Source: Shewanella livingstonensis (GTDB lineage Bacteria; Pseudomonadota; Gammaproteobacteria; Enterobacterales; Shewanellaceae). From it: 64,000 nucleotides of DNA. The DNA lies in contig NZ_CP034015.1 in assembly GCF_003855395.1 (NCBI RefSeq), forward strand, positions 692,001-756,000. The letters run 5' to 3'. The notes below the pieces were generated by a model. That model saw nothing but the letters and a program-made list of their open reading frames with translations. It ran no database searches and was not told where the DNA came from. The position numbers were made by a program, and so were the translations under genes. The first letter of the stretch is position 1. Every line of letters begins with the position of its first letter. This document shows, one piece after another, positions 27,335 to 35,684 of this stretch.

Positions 27335-29815
27335 TTACGATAAGGTCACATAAAACTTTAGTTCAGTCACCACACCTTTAGGCGTAGTTGTTGTGAGTGT
27401 GACTTGGCTTATGCCAGGTGTACCATTATTTTTCAAGGTAAATGAGGTTGATGTTCCTCCTGGTGAGCTCTTGTTGGGTACGGTATAACCAGTGAATTGC
27501 AGTTCGCCTTCAGTGCTAGCAACGGTTAACGTTGTGCCTGAAGGTAATATTTGATTGGCGCTATCAGTGAGTACCACATCAAATTTTGCTGTTTCATCTA
27601 GTGCAATAGGCTGAACATCAGTGTCGTAATTACTAATTAAGTTACCATCTTGTCTAACCACAAAATTAGCATTAGAGCCCGACATTGTTAATACTAATGC
27701 TTTACGGATATAAGTGCTCATAGCCGTGTTATCACATAATGCCCCTTGGCACTGTGGGCCGTTAAAGTTACCGTCAGCTAATTGGTATGTATTGCTAGCT
27801 AGAATATTAAAGTACGGTTCAGCTGAATCATGGACGCCAGATTCGTTGTCATCTCTATAAGCGTCAGGTAAGTCAACAAAACCACCGTCATGATAAGTTT
27901 CTACATCCATGCCATTACCACTACATGCTACTGACATTGTACCGCTTAAACAGCCGTTAACTACGCCGCCATCAGCATCGTCAAATACATTGTTGCCATT
28001 GATATCGAAGAAGGTTTCGTGGCCTAAGGCATACGCTAAAATCGTGATGCGGTGATCGCTCACCCTCGGCAATGTTGAGGTCCAGGTGACCGAACATGTT
28101 CCACTTACAATGGTACAAGATGGCTCAATTTGACCACCTTCTGCAGTAAAGTTAATCGTGGTGTCGTCTGGAGCAGGGTTAGCAAAACTGTCTGATGCAT
28201 AAACGGTCATGGTGACTGCTTCGCCATTGTAATCGCCAGCTTCAGGGTTAGATGTCGATGCTGAGATGCTAAATCCAAGTTGTTGTGGCAAGCCAGTATT
28301 AATGGTCAACTGTTCTGATTGGCTGGTAATAGTGGTATTTGTGTCGGCGTCGGTGGTTGATGCGACCACTCTTACAGGGGTTGGAATCGTGCCAGCTTGC
28401 ACTCGCACACTCACTAATCCCTGGGAATTAGTAATACTGTTATCCGTCACTTTAGCATTAGCAAATTGTAAACCGCCTACACTGGTGTCTAAGCTAAAAT
28501 TAACCGTTTGTTGTGCTGCCGGTTGACCATTTGCACTAGTCACCAAAAAAGTCACTAACGAGGATTCAGTTGAACCAGTACCACCTGAACCTTTGATACG
28601 GATTTGGCTTGGGTCTGCTGACACAAAGCTCACATTAGATAACGTTTGACGGGCTAAGGTAAAAGGTAAACTTGCATTTAAACTAGTGCCATTAACAGTA
28701 GCTGTCGCGATAATGGTGTCATTACGTTCACTGTTGCCACTACAACTGACATCTGAAAAGGTTGAGCTAGCGGAGCCTGATAAGCTAGTGACAGGTGAAT
28801 CAAGTGTGGCGTTATCATTGGTAGAACAGTCAGAACTAAAGCTGATGCTGGTTGGGCTTTGCAAGCGTGTTAATGTGCCATCGGTGTTTTCGCTAACCAA
28901 CGTAGCTGTAATCCCAAATGTGCCACCGGCGCTAATGCTATAACTGCCATCAGTTGTTGCGATTAGCGTTGTCGCCAATTCACTTTCAACAAACTCACCA
29001 TTAGCATTATACGAGCCCATCTTAACGTTATCATTGGTAGCAATATCGTCAGACGCCGATATTTCAAACGCGCTGCTGCTGGTGATTGTACTACCTTGAT
29101 ATTCTGTGGTGACGGTTAACAGACTGGCACCTAACTCAGCCTCGGACGGCGTGTAGTTGAGCGAAGCAATACCCGAAGGTTTTGTCAGTGCAGTTGCTGG
29201 TGTTAACGTAGCACTGCCGGCATTGAATGTCACAATTTGGTTAGCAATAGCTTGATTATTGCTGTCAGTAAGCAATGCATTGAGCTGAACTGTTTTATCA
29301 ATATTAAAGCGAGTAATCGGACCTGTTACATCGCTTATCGAGGCGGTTAATTTAACGGCTTCGACAGGGATACTCGTGGTGTACTCTTTAAATTGGTAAT
29401 TACGACTTACGCTAACTGAATCAGCATCACTTGGCGAATAAGTTGCGCTAAGGATGCCGGCATCAGTGCTGCTTGATATGACCATCGTGCTGGCAAGGCC
29501 AGTAGATAATGTTAATGCGGTAGCTGGTGTGGTAGTGGCATTGCTGGTGCTAAATGTAATCAATGCCCCACTGACATTGGCATTACCTAATTTGAGATGA
29601 GCTACAGCACAAAAACTACCATCGATATCAAAAATCAGTGAGTCAGTACTAACATCACATTGGCCGTTGATAACATTTTGATAGCTGACAGCAATACTAT
29701 AACTGTCATTTGATGTGTCAGTATCGGTGCCATCCGCAGCACCGTTACAACCTGTCAATAACAACACTGAAGTCAATAATAACCATAGTGTGCGAGTCAT
29801 CTTTTTTAGCCGCAT
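27335..29815 (-). CDS. Large surface lipoprotein with bacterial Ig-like (Big_1) repeats
   Basis: An 826-residue protein with a lipobox LLTGC (Cys23). The body is rich in Thr, Ser and Val and contains several Ig-like units of the invasin/Big_1 type: repeating signatures are ISFSSDC..., VTFNAGSATLTPATALT, VNFSLDTSVGGLQF and INFTAEGGQIEPSCTI, each followed by a conserved G-x-x-S/A-V turn. Near residues 600-680 is an acidic insert with FFDINGNNVFDDADGG and YRDDNESG that resembles calcium-binding loops. It is probably anchored in the outer membrane and may serve adhesion or matrix contact; that is inference. I chose the ATG at 29815 because AGGA lies eight bases upstream; the ATG at 29824 has no room for a site. 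Confidence 0.8.
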   Translation of the reverse strand: MRLKKMTRTLWLLLTSVLLLTGCNGAADGTDTDTSNDSYSIAVSYQNVINGQCDVSTDSLIFDIDGSFCAVAHLKLGNANVSGALITFSTSNATTTPATALTLSTGLASTMVISSSTDAGILSATYSPSDADSVSVSRNYQFKEYTTSIPVEAVKLTASISDVTGPITRFNIDKTVQLNALLTDSNNQAIANQIVTFNAGSATLTPATALTKPSGIASLNYTPSEAELGASLLTVTTEYQGSTITSSSAFEISASDDIATNDNVKMGSYNANGEFVESELATTLIATTDGSYSISAGGTFGITATLVSENTDGTLTRLQSPTSISFSSDCSTNDNATLDSPVTSLSGSASSTFSDVSCSGNSERNDTIIATATVNGTSLNASLPFTLARQTLSNVSFVSADPSQIRIKGSGGTGSTESSLVTFLVTSANGQPAAQQTVNFSLDTSVGGLQFANAKVTDNSITNSQGLVSVRVQAGTIPTPVRVVASTTDADTNTTITSQSEQLTINTGLPQQLGFSISASTSNPEAGDYNGEAVTMTVYASDSFANPAPDDTTINFTAEGGQIEPSCTIVSGTCSVTWTSTLPRVSDHRITILAYALGHETFFDINGNNVFDDADGGVVNGCLSGTMSVACSGNGMDVETYHDGGFVDLPDAYRDDNESGVHDSAEPYFNILASNTYQLADGNFNGPQCQGALCDNTAMSTYIRKALVLTMSGSNANFVVRQDGNLISNYDTDVQPIALDETAKFDVVLTDSANQILPSGTTLTVASTEGELQFTGYTVPNKSSPGGTSTSFTLKNNGTPGISQVTLTTTTPKGVVTELKFYVTLS

Positions 29816-29843
29816 TAGTAACATCCTTATTCTATTAAACGGT

Positions 29844-30377
29844 TTAGTCTTTTATTTCAGCGCGCAAATACTTAAACAATTCTTTTGATGATTTTGATTC
29901 AGTACCTTTAGCCAATTCTTTATTAGTTTGGCGGATCAATTGACGCATTTTTTGACGATCAAGTTGCGGATGTAGATCCAGTAACACTTGAACCTCATCA
30001 TCGCCATTAGCCAATAAACGCTCACGCATTTTTTCAAAAATTTGTATCTGAGCGGCTTCATTATTGTTTTTGTTCAACACTTTATCGAGTGCGGCTTCAA
30101 TAGGTTCATGCTCAAATCCGCGCATCAATTTACCAATATATTGCATATGGCGGCGATAGGCTTCGGTTTTTTGTTTAATTAGTTTTGTTTTTAGAATTGC
30201 ATCATATAGAAACTCATCTAAACCCATTTTGTCTAATTGAGTTTTGCTCAGGGCAATCAAACGCATGCCAAGTGCTTGAGCATCCTCACTTTCTTTTTTA
30301 ACACCTGTTCTGCTGACATAGTTGTCATCATTATCATAGGGCTGCTGAAATAGCTCTGAATCGCCAACAATTTTCAT
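29844..30377 (-). CDS. darP: Ribosome biogenesis factor DarP (YjgA)
   Basis: A 177-residue highly charged helical protein of the YjgA/DUF615 family. Landmarks are VSRTGVKKESEDAQALGMRL, the RRHMQYIGKLMR segment and the C-terminal RQLIRQTNKELAKG with FKYLRAEI. DarP binds late 50S precursors and promotes folding of the peptidyl transferase centre. The ATG at 30377 is preferred: AGG lies nine bases upstream, while starts at 30383 and 30404 lack spacing. It is divergent from pmbA, a linkage conserved across gammaproteobacteria. Confidence 0.93.
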   Translation of the reverse strand: MKIVGDSELFQQPYDNDDNYVSRTGVKKESEDAQALGMRLIALSKTQLDKMGLDEFLYDAILKTKLIKQKTEAYRRHMQYIGKLMRGFEHEPIEAALDKVLNKNNNEAAQIQIFEKMRERLLANGDDEVQVLLDLHPQLDRQKMRQLIRQTNKELAKGTESKSSKELFKYLRAEIKD

Positions 30378-30536
30378 AGTCATAAACCTCAAGTCAATAT
30401 GCATTAATTATAGCATTTATTTGGCCTAGAATATGCAGAATTTATTGATGATAGCTCGCGATATAAATGCTCTGTTATCAATCGCCATTTGAATTTGATA
30501 TGCTAGCGTCAATTAGACTAATCAAAGAGTAAATTT

Positions 30537-31916
30537 GTGGCTTCTCATTCTTCTCCAGCGCCTAGCGCAAGTGAACCAACACCTAGAATTGATTCTGAAT
30601 TATCGGCGTTAAAAGACGCTGTCGCTGTCGCGTTAGAATATGCAAAAGTGTTAGGCACTTCGGCCGCTGAAGTGGCTATTAGTAAGCAGCAAGGTTTGTC
30701 GGTTTCTACCCGTGAAAAAGAAGTTGAAACCGTAGAGTTTAATAAAGACGGTGCATTAGGTATTACTATTTACCGTGATGGCCGCAAAGGTAACTCTTCA
30801 ACCTCAGATTTAAGCCCAGAGGCTATCCGTGAAGCCGTAAGAGCAGCAGATGGTATTGCAAAATATACCTCAGAAGACCCATTTAGTGGCCTGGCTGATC
30901 CCGCTTTAATGGCACAAGATATTCGTGATTTAGGCTTATATCATCCACAAGATATCGATGCAGAAGAGCTTGCTCAGTTGGCTATTCGTGCTGAAGAAGC
31001 CAGTTTGTCGGTTGATAGCCGTATCCGTAATTCAGACGGTGCGAGTGCAAATGCTCATACTGCCGCTAGAGTTTATGGTAATAGCCATGGGTTTCTTAAC
31101 GGATATTGTAGCTCACGCTACAGCTTAAGTTGTGTAGTGATAGGCGAAGAGTCTGACGGTAACTTGCAGCGTGACTATGACTATACCGTTGCACGTAAGT
31201 ATCAAGATTTACTGTCACCTGAAGCCGTAGGTTTGCAAGCCGCCAATAAAACCTTAAGTCGTTTAGATGCACGTAAAATTGCCACGGCGAAAATGCCGGT
31301 GTTATTTGCGCCAGAAATTGCTACCGGCCTAATGGGTCATTTAATTGGTGCGATTAGCGGTAGCAGTATTTATCGTAAGTCGAGCTTCTTAATGGAAGCA
31401 TTGAACACCCAAATATTCCCAGACTGGTTTAACATTGAAGAGCAGCCACATTTGATTGGTGCACTGGCTAGTGCTAATTACGACAGTGAAGGTGTAGCAA
31501 CCCAAGACCGCCGTATTATTGACCGTGGTCAACTCGAGACGTATTTATTGACCAGTTACTCTGCTCGTAAGCTATCGATGACCAACACAGGCCATGCAGG
31601 TGGTATTTATAACTGGACCTTGAGCCATACAAACCAAACGTTTGACGATTTAGTTAAAACCATGAATACCGGCTTAATTGTGACTGAAGTGATGGGCCAA
31701 GGTGTTAATGGTGTTACTGGTGATTACTCTCGCGGTGCGGCAGGCTTCTATGTTGAAAACGGCGTAGTGTTATACCCGGTTGAAGAAATTACCATCGCGG
31801 GTAATTTAAAAGATATGTTTAAGGGTATCCAAGGTGTGGGTAAAGATCGTGATTTACGCTCATCAATCCGTACTGGTGGTATTTTGCTTAGCGAGATGAA
31901 AATCGCGGGTAACTAA
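30537..31916 (+). CDS. pmbA: Metalloprotease PmbA (TldE)
   Basis: A 459-residue TldD/PmbA-family protein. It lacks the HExxxH metal motif seen in TldD, as expected for the TldE subunit, and has the family C-terminal region (GVNGVTGDYSRGAAGFYVENG). It forms a heterodimeric peptidase with TldD. The start is GTG at 30537, with AAAGAG at 30524-30529. The first about 20 residues are a Ser/Pro-rich extension. It is transcribed divergently from darP, and a strong terminator follows. Confidence 0.95.
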   Translation: MASHSSPAPSASEPTPRIDSELSALKDAVAVALEYAKVLGTSAAEVAISKQQGLSVSTREKEVETVEFNKDGALGITIYRDGRKGNSSTSDLSPEAIREAVRAADGIAKYTSEDPFSGLADPALMAQDIRDLGLYHPQDIDAEELAQLAIRAEEASLSVDSRIRNSDGASANAHTAARVYGNSHGFLNGYCSSRYSLSCVVIGEESDGNLQRDYDYTVARKYQDLLSPEAVGLQAANKTLSRLDARKIATAKMPVLFAPEIATGLMGHLIGAISGSSIYRKSSFLMEALNTQIFPDWFNIEEQPHLIGALASANYDSEGVATQDRRIIDRGQLETYLLTSYSARKLSMTNTGHAGGIYNWTLSHTNQTFDDLVKTMNTGLIVTEVMGQGVNGVTGDYSRGAAGFYVENGVVLYPVEEITIAGNLKDMFKGIQGVGKDRDLRSSIRTGGILLSEMKIAGN

Positions 31917-31957
31917 TCACTCTGTTTTGATATATGCATTTATTTTTTAAAGATTAA

Positions 31958-31991
31958 AGTCTTTTATCTCATTGATAAAGGGCTTTTTTTT
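31958..31991 (+). terminator. Rho-independent terminator after pmbA
   Basis: An 11-pair stem (two G-U pairs) with a five-base loop, then a run of eight T. It lies 41 bases after the pmbA stop. Confidence 0.85.
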
Positions 31992-32108
31992 CGGCTTTAA
32001 TTGGGCTGTTTACGCTTTATCACTTTACTTTACTTTTCTTGACAGTTGTTTACGGGCAAGGATTGTCATAACTACTGAAAATGTAACTAAATAGTTAATG
32101 GAGTAAAT

Positions 32109-33476
32109 ATGTTTAACAAAAAAATAAGTCGATTGATGATGTTGTCTGCAATGGGAGCCTTGTTATTAGGCTGTGGCTCAGACAGTGAAGAAAGCAGTAG
32201 TGATGTCGCTTATGTGCAGTTTTATAATGCATCACCTAATAGCACATCAACTTCGTTAGTGTTGGACGATTATTCGTATACCGCTGTCGATTTTGCTGAT
32301 GCTATGCCGCGTTATGCTTATAGTACTGGCAGTACCGGTCTTGATATTTATGGTCAAGATGCCGCTAGCGAAACCGTCACGGTTTACAGTGACACCATTG
32401 ATTTAGCGATTGATTCAAATCATCTTTTTGTGCTTTATGGTGATTATCACGATCCCGAATTACTGGATATTAATTACTCACGTGATGAAATGGACGAGTT
32501 AAATGCTGATGATGATAATGACTACAGTAAAATGGAAGTATTGGTAGCAAACGTTGCGACCGATGAAGGTAGTTTTGATACCTATATATCACTTGATACC
32601 CAAACCATTGATGATGCTGTGATGCTAGGTAATGTGCCTTATAGCAGCCATACCGCGGAGCAGATATTTGATACCGATGACTACATTGTCTATTTAACTA
32701 AAACAGGAACTAAGACGGTTATCTACACTACAGGGAGCATGAGCTTAACCTCTGAAACTGCCTATAAGCTGATCATTCGTAATAGCTTTGGCTCAGGTGA
32801 CATTAACGTCACTATCGACAGTGTTGATTCAACCACGACCCCAGTCACTTATGCCGCGTTAGAAGCAACGGCCGATTACCGGGTGTTTAATGGTTTAGAA
32901 ACTCAAAGTATTGATATTGATGTGGTTAGTAAGCAAGAAACACAATACTTATATGGGATTTCACCCTTCACAGTAACGGCTTATCAATCTATATCGTTTA
33001 ATGATTATGGCATTACTGCTAAAGATGCGACCACTAAAACCAAGTTGTTCGATAACTTACTCGTGACGTTTAACCAAGATGAAGTAAAGTCTTTACTTAT
33101 TTATCAGCAAGAAGACAGTTCAGTTAAAGGTATGGTGATCGAGCAAGACTTACGACCTCGTGCTTTTGAGTATAAAGTAGATGTAGTGAATTTGTCTTAC
33201 GATTATGATGACTTAACCGTGTATTTCGTCCGCGCTTCTGAAACCATTGAAACCGCCGAATACACCTTAACGGATTTAGATTTTGTCGAACAACTCAGCC
33301 TGACACTGCCTGAAGATGATTATGAAATTAACATTGTTTACGAAGCTGATAATGGCACACAAACGTTAGTTTATCAGTCAGATTCAATCAGCTTTGATGG
33401 TGACAGTAACTATACTTTCGTGCTGACACCAGACAGTAGTAGTTCTTTAGGCCATCGACTAACTTCGCTGCAGTAA
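32109..33476 (+). CDS. DUF4397-like lipoprotein
   Basis: A 455-residue lipoprotein; the lipobox LLLGC gives lipidated Cys22. The mature protein is acidic and beta-rich. AYVQFYNASPNSTSTSLVLDD at the N-terminus and YRVFNGLETQSIDIDV further on resemble the opening strands of DUF4397 domains, which occur in tandem in surface or periplasmic lipoproteins. Three to four such units are likely. Function is unknown. GGAG lies just before the ATG. It stands alone between two terminators, so it is probably monocistronic. Confidence 0.75.
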   Translation: MFNKKISRLMMLSAMGALLLGCGSDSEESSSDVAYVQFYNASPNSTSTSLVLDDYSYTAVDFADAMPRYAYSTGSTGLDIYGQDAASETVTVYSDTIDLAIDSNHLFVLYGDYHDPELLDINYSRDEMDELNADDDNDYSKMEVLVANVATDEGSFDTYISLDTQTIDDAVMLGNVPYSSHTAEQIFDTDDYIVYLTKTGTKTVIYTTGSMSLTSETAYKLIIRNSFGSGDINVTIDSVDSTTTPVTYAALEATADYRVFNGLETQSIDIDVVSKQETQYLYGISPFTVTAYQSISFNDYGITAKDATTKTKLFDNLLVTFNQDEVKSLLIYQQEDSSVKGMVIEQDLRPRAFEYKVDVVNLSYDYDDLTVYFVRASETIETAEYTLTDLDFVEQLSLTLPEDDYEINIVYEADNGTQTLVYQSDSISFDGDSNYTFVLTPDSSSSLGHRLTSLQ

Positions 33477-33539
33477 GGCTGGTCTTTTTGAGTAACAAGC
33501 GCTGAAACGCAATTGTTCATAACCAATAAAACAGTCATC

Positions 33540-33572
33540 AAAAAAGCCGATATCATCGATATCGGCTTTTTT
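33540..33572. terminator. Bidirectional terminator between convergent genes
   Basis: Arms of about 14 bases around GCCGATATC with flanking A and T runs form a long symmetrical hairpin with a three-base loop. It serves the lipoprotein gene from the left and the chemoreceptor gene from the right. Confidence 0.88.
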
Positions 33573-33610
33573 ATATTAAAAAATAGCTTATTGAAGTTAG
33601 CGTAGATACC

Positions 33611-33649
33611 AACAAAACGACGAGGTCGTTAATAACACGTCGTTTTGTT
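33611..33649. repeat. Inverted repeat, 12-bp perfect arms
   Basis: AACAAAACGACG at 33611-33622 and its exact reverse complement at 33638-33649, with a 15-base loop. It lies 17 bases past the stop of the chemoreceptor gene. There is no long T-run, so it may be an mRNA 3'-end stabiliser or a second, weaker terminator. Confidence 0.6.
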
Positions 33650-33665
33650 GCTGGTAACTTAAGGT

Positions 33666-35105
33666 TTAATTAGTACGGTATTGGCTTAGAATTTTACCTA
33701 AATCAGTTGATGCTTTTGCAAGATCTTTAACACCACTTGAAGACTGTTGCGATAAGCCTCTAATCATATTCGATTTCTGTCTTATGTCCGTTAGCTCTTT
33801 TGCAATGTCATTGGCCACTGCACTTTGCTCTTCTGACGAGGTAGAAATTTGAAAACTCATGTCCATAATTGAACGTGATGATTCTGAAATCGCATTAATA
33901 TCGGTGCCAATATTAGTAATTAAATCGCTACTGGTTTGCGCTTGCTTGACGGTATCTTGAGTAATACTGTCAATGTTAAGCGTTTCACTTTGTAGTAGCT
34001 CGATCATTTTATGAATTTCAACCGTTGCTGCTTGAGTACGACCCGCAAGGGTTCTTACTTCGTCTGCAACCACCGCAAAACCACGGCCCATTTCACCTGC
34101 ACGTGCTGCTTCAATTGCCGCGTTTAATGCCAGTAAGTTGGTTTGATCTGAAATAGCATTAATGGTGGTGATCACTTCATTAATATTAGTCGCATTAATT
34201 TTTAAGGTATTAACCGAATTTGACGTTTGTTCAATGTAGGTCGATAACTGCTTAATTTCATTAATCGCACGCTTAGCACGGTCATAACTCTGACGTGTAT
34301 ACTCTGAGTCTTGTTCAACACGTTGAGTTGAATTACGGGCAATATTAGACACTTCGGCAGCTGATGCCGTCATTTCTTCCATTGCTGTAGCCACCGAGTC
34401 AAGTGAAGCATATTGTAAATCAATTTGTTCAGCGCTTTGCACTGCATCACTGGCAAATGAGCTCGATGTTGTTTGTAATGTTTCGGCACTTTTCTTCACT
34501 GCAACAACAAGTTCGGTTAATGTGTCCATGGCTTTATCGAGTGCGCAACCAATGGTACCGAATTCATCACGGCCAGGATGGAAACCTAAACGAGAGGTTA
34601 AATCGCCTTTAGCAATTTTTTCAGTGGTATCCCACAACACCCAAAGTGCACCACCAAGGAAAGTTGCCGTCCAGTAAATCACTAATGCAAACGGTAATAC
34701 CCATAAAAATGATAGTAATAGTGACATTAATGCTGCTTGCTTAGCATTAGCTTCTTGGCCAGCAACGGATTCACTTAGCGTGTAGTACTGGCCATCTAAT
34801 AGATATACAGCAGTAATAGTATCTTGTTGGCGTGAACTGGTTTGCGAACGATTTGACACTTGCAAGCCTAAGTTTGCAGCTTGTTCTAGCTGGCTGGTCG
34901 CATCAAGTGCTTGCACGGTAGCGGCGGTTTTTTGTTCTAAAATATGTAATGATTGTTGTTCAATATGTTCAATTTTATTAAAGTAACTACTAATCGACAC
35001 ACTAGATAAAATGATCAGGAACAGTCCGAAAATAGTCCAAAACTTATCGTTTATGGACATTTTAATGAAAAGTTTATCGATATTTCTGAAATCAACTTCT
35101 TTCAT
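33666..35105 (-). CDS. Methyl-accepting chemotaxis protein
   Basis: A 479-residue chemoreceptor. A first membrane helix is near residues 22-42. It is followed by a small periplasmic region of about 80 residues, a second hydrophobic stretch at about 123-157, a HAMP domain ([15 protein letters not shown]) and a long signalling coiled coil. The hairpin tip has the invariant [24 protein letters not shown] (landmark only). The sensor region is too small for a dCache or typical four-helix domain, so the ligand is unclear. It should report to CheA/CheW and flagellar motility. No other che gene is in the window. Confidence 0.93.
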   Translation of the reverse strand: MKEVDFRNIDKLFIKMSINDKFWTIFGLFLIILSSVSISSYFNKIEHIEQQSLHILEQKTAATVQALDATSQLEQAANLGLQVSNRSQTSSRQQDTITAVYLLDGQYYTLSESVAGQEANAKQAALMSLLLSFLWVLPFALVIYWTATFLGGALWVLWDTTEKIAKGDLTSRLGFHPGRDEFGTIGCALDKAMDTLTELVVAVKKSAETLQTTSSSFASDAVQSAEQIDLQYASLDSVATAMEEMTASAAEVSNIARNSTQRVEQDSEYTRQSYDRAKRAINEIKQLSTYIEQTSNSVNTLKINATNINEVITTINAISDQTNLLALNAAIEAARAGEMGRGFAVVADEVRTLAGRTQAATVEIHKMIELLQSETLNIDSITQDTVKQAQTSSDLITNIGTDINAISESSRSIMDMSFQISTSSEEQSAVANDIAKELTDIRQKSNMIRGLSQQSSSGVKDLAKASTDLGKILSQYRTN

Positions 35106-35684
35106 GGTTTTAGTACCCTAAACCTGTAAATGCAATAAATTCAAATACTAGATGAGCTTTTGCTATTTTGATACTAAATAGTTAGCTCAACAGTACTTTT
35201 TTGTGACCAACATGACATTGAATCACTATCAATATCGACAATAACTCGAATAGCTGAAGTGATTTATTTGTTTTTATGTATGGCTTATTTAGCGTGAAGC
35301 GAGTGTTAGCGGCCAATGCTAACGCAATAGTGGGATAAAAACTTACATTTTTAAGATGATTTGATGACATAAACAATAATCAGAAGCAGAATGTTGTCAC
35401 TTTTGTCATTTTATTTAATATAAGTGTTACAAAACTTTTCGTTTAAAGTCTTAGCTTTTGATTATTTTGTTTTTGTTTTAGGTGTTGTTTTAGTTGAAGT
35501 ATTTTTAATATTATTAATCATCGTTTCCTAATTAAAACGAAATTACTTGTTAATCAATCATATAGCAAATTTTTTTCATTGGTTAATGTGATCAATGTTC
35601 TTTTTTATGTCATCGAACTTTGGGACAATCCAGCCGCATATTACAAAAAAATAGCATTTTTATTACAAAGTATGGGGTTAAAAA
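35106..35684. other. Intergenic region, 579 bases, no supported gene
   Basis: A very AT-rich stretch between the divergent chemoreceptor and exeM genes; it must contain both promoters. Several T-rich runs lie at 35450-35600. A 64-codon minus-strand frame at 35182-35376 starts with TTG, lacks a ribosome binding site and resembles nothing known, so it is not annotated. No terminator or strong palindrome was seen. Confidence 0.5.

Noticed and set aside
35182..35376. 64-codon minus-strand frame before exeM
   Set aside because: TTG start without a ribosome binding site, AT-rich composition, no recognisable domain.
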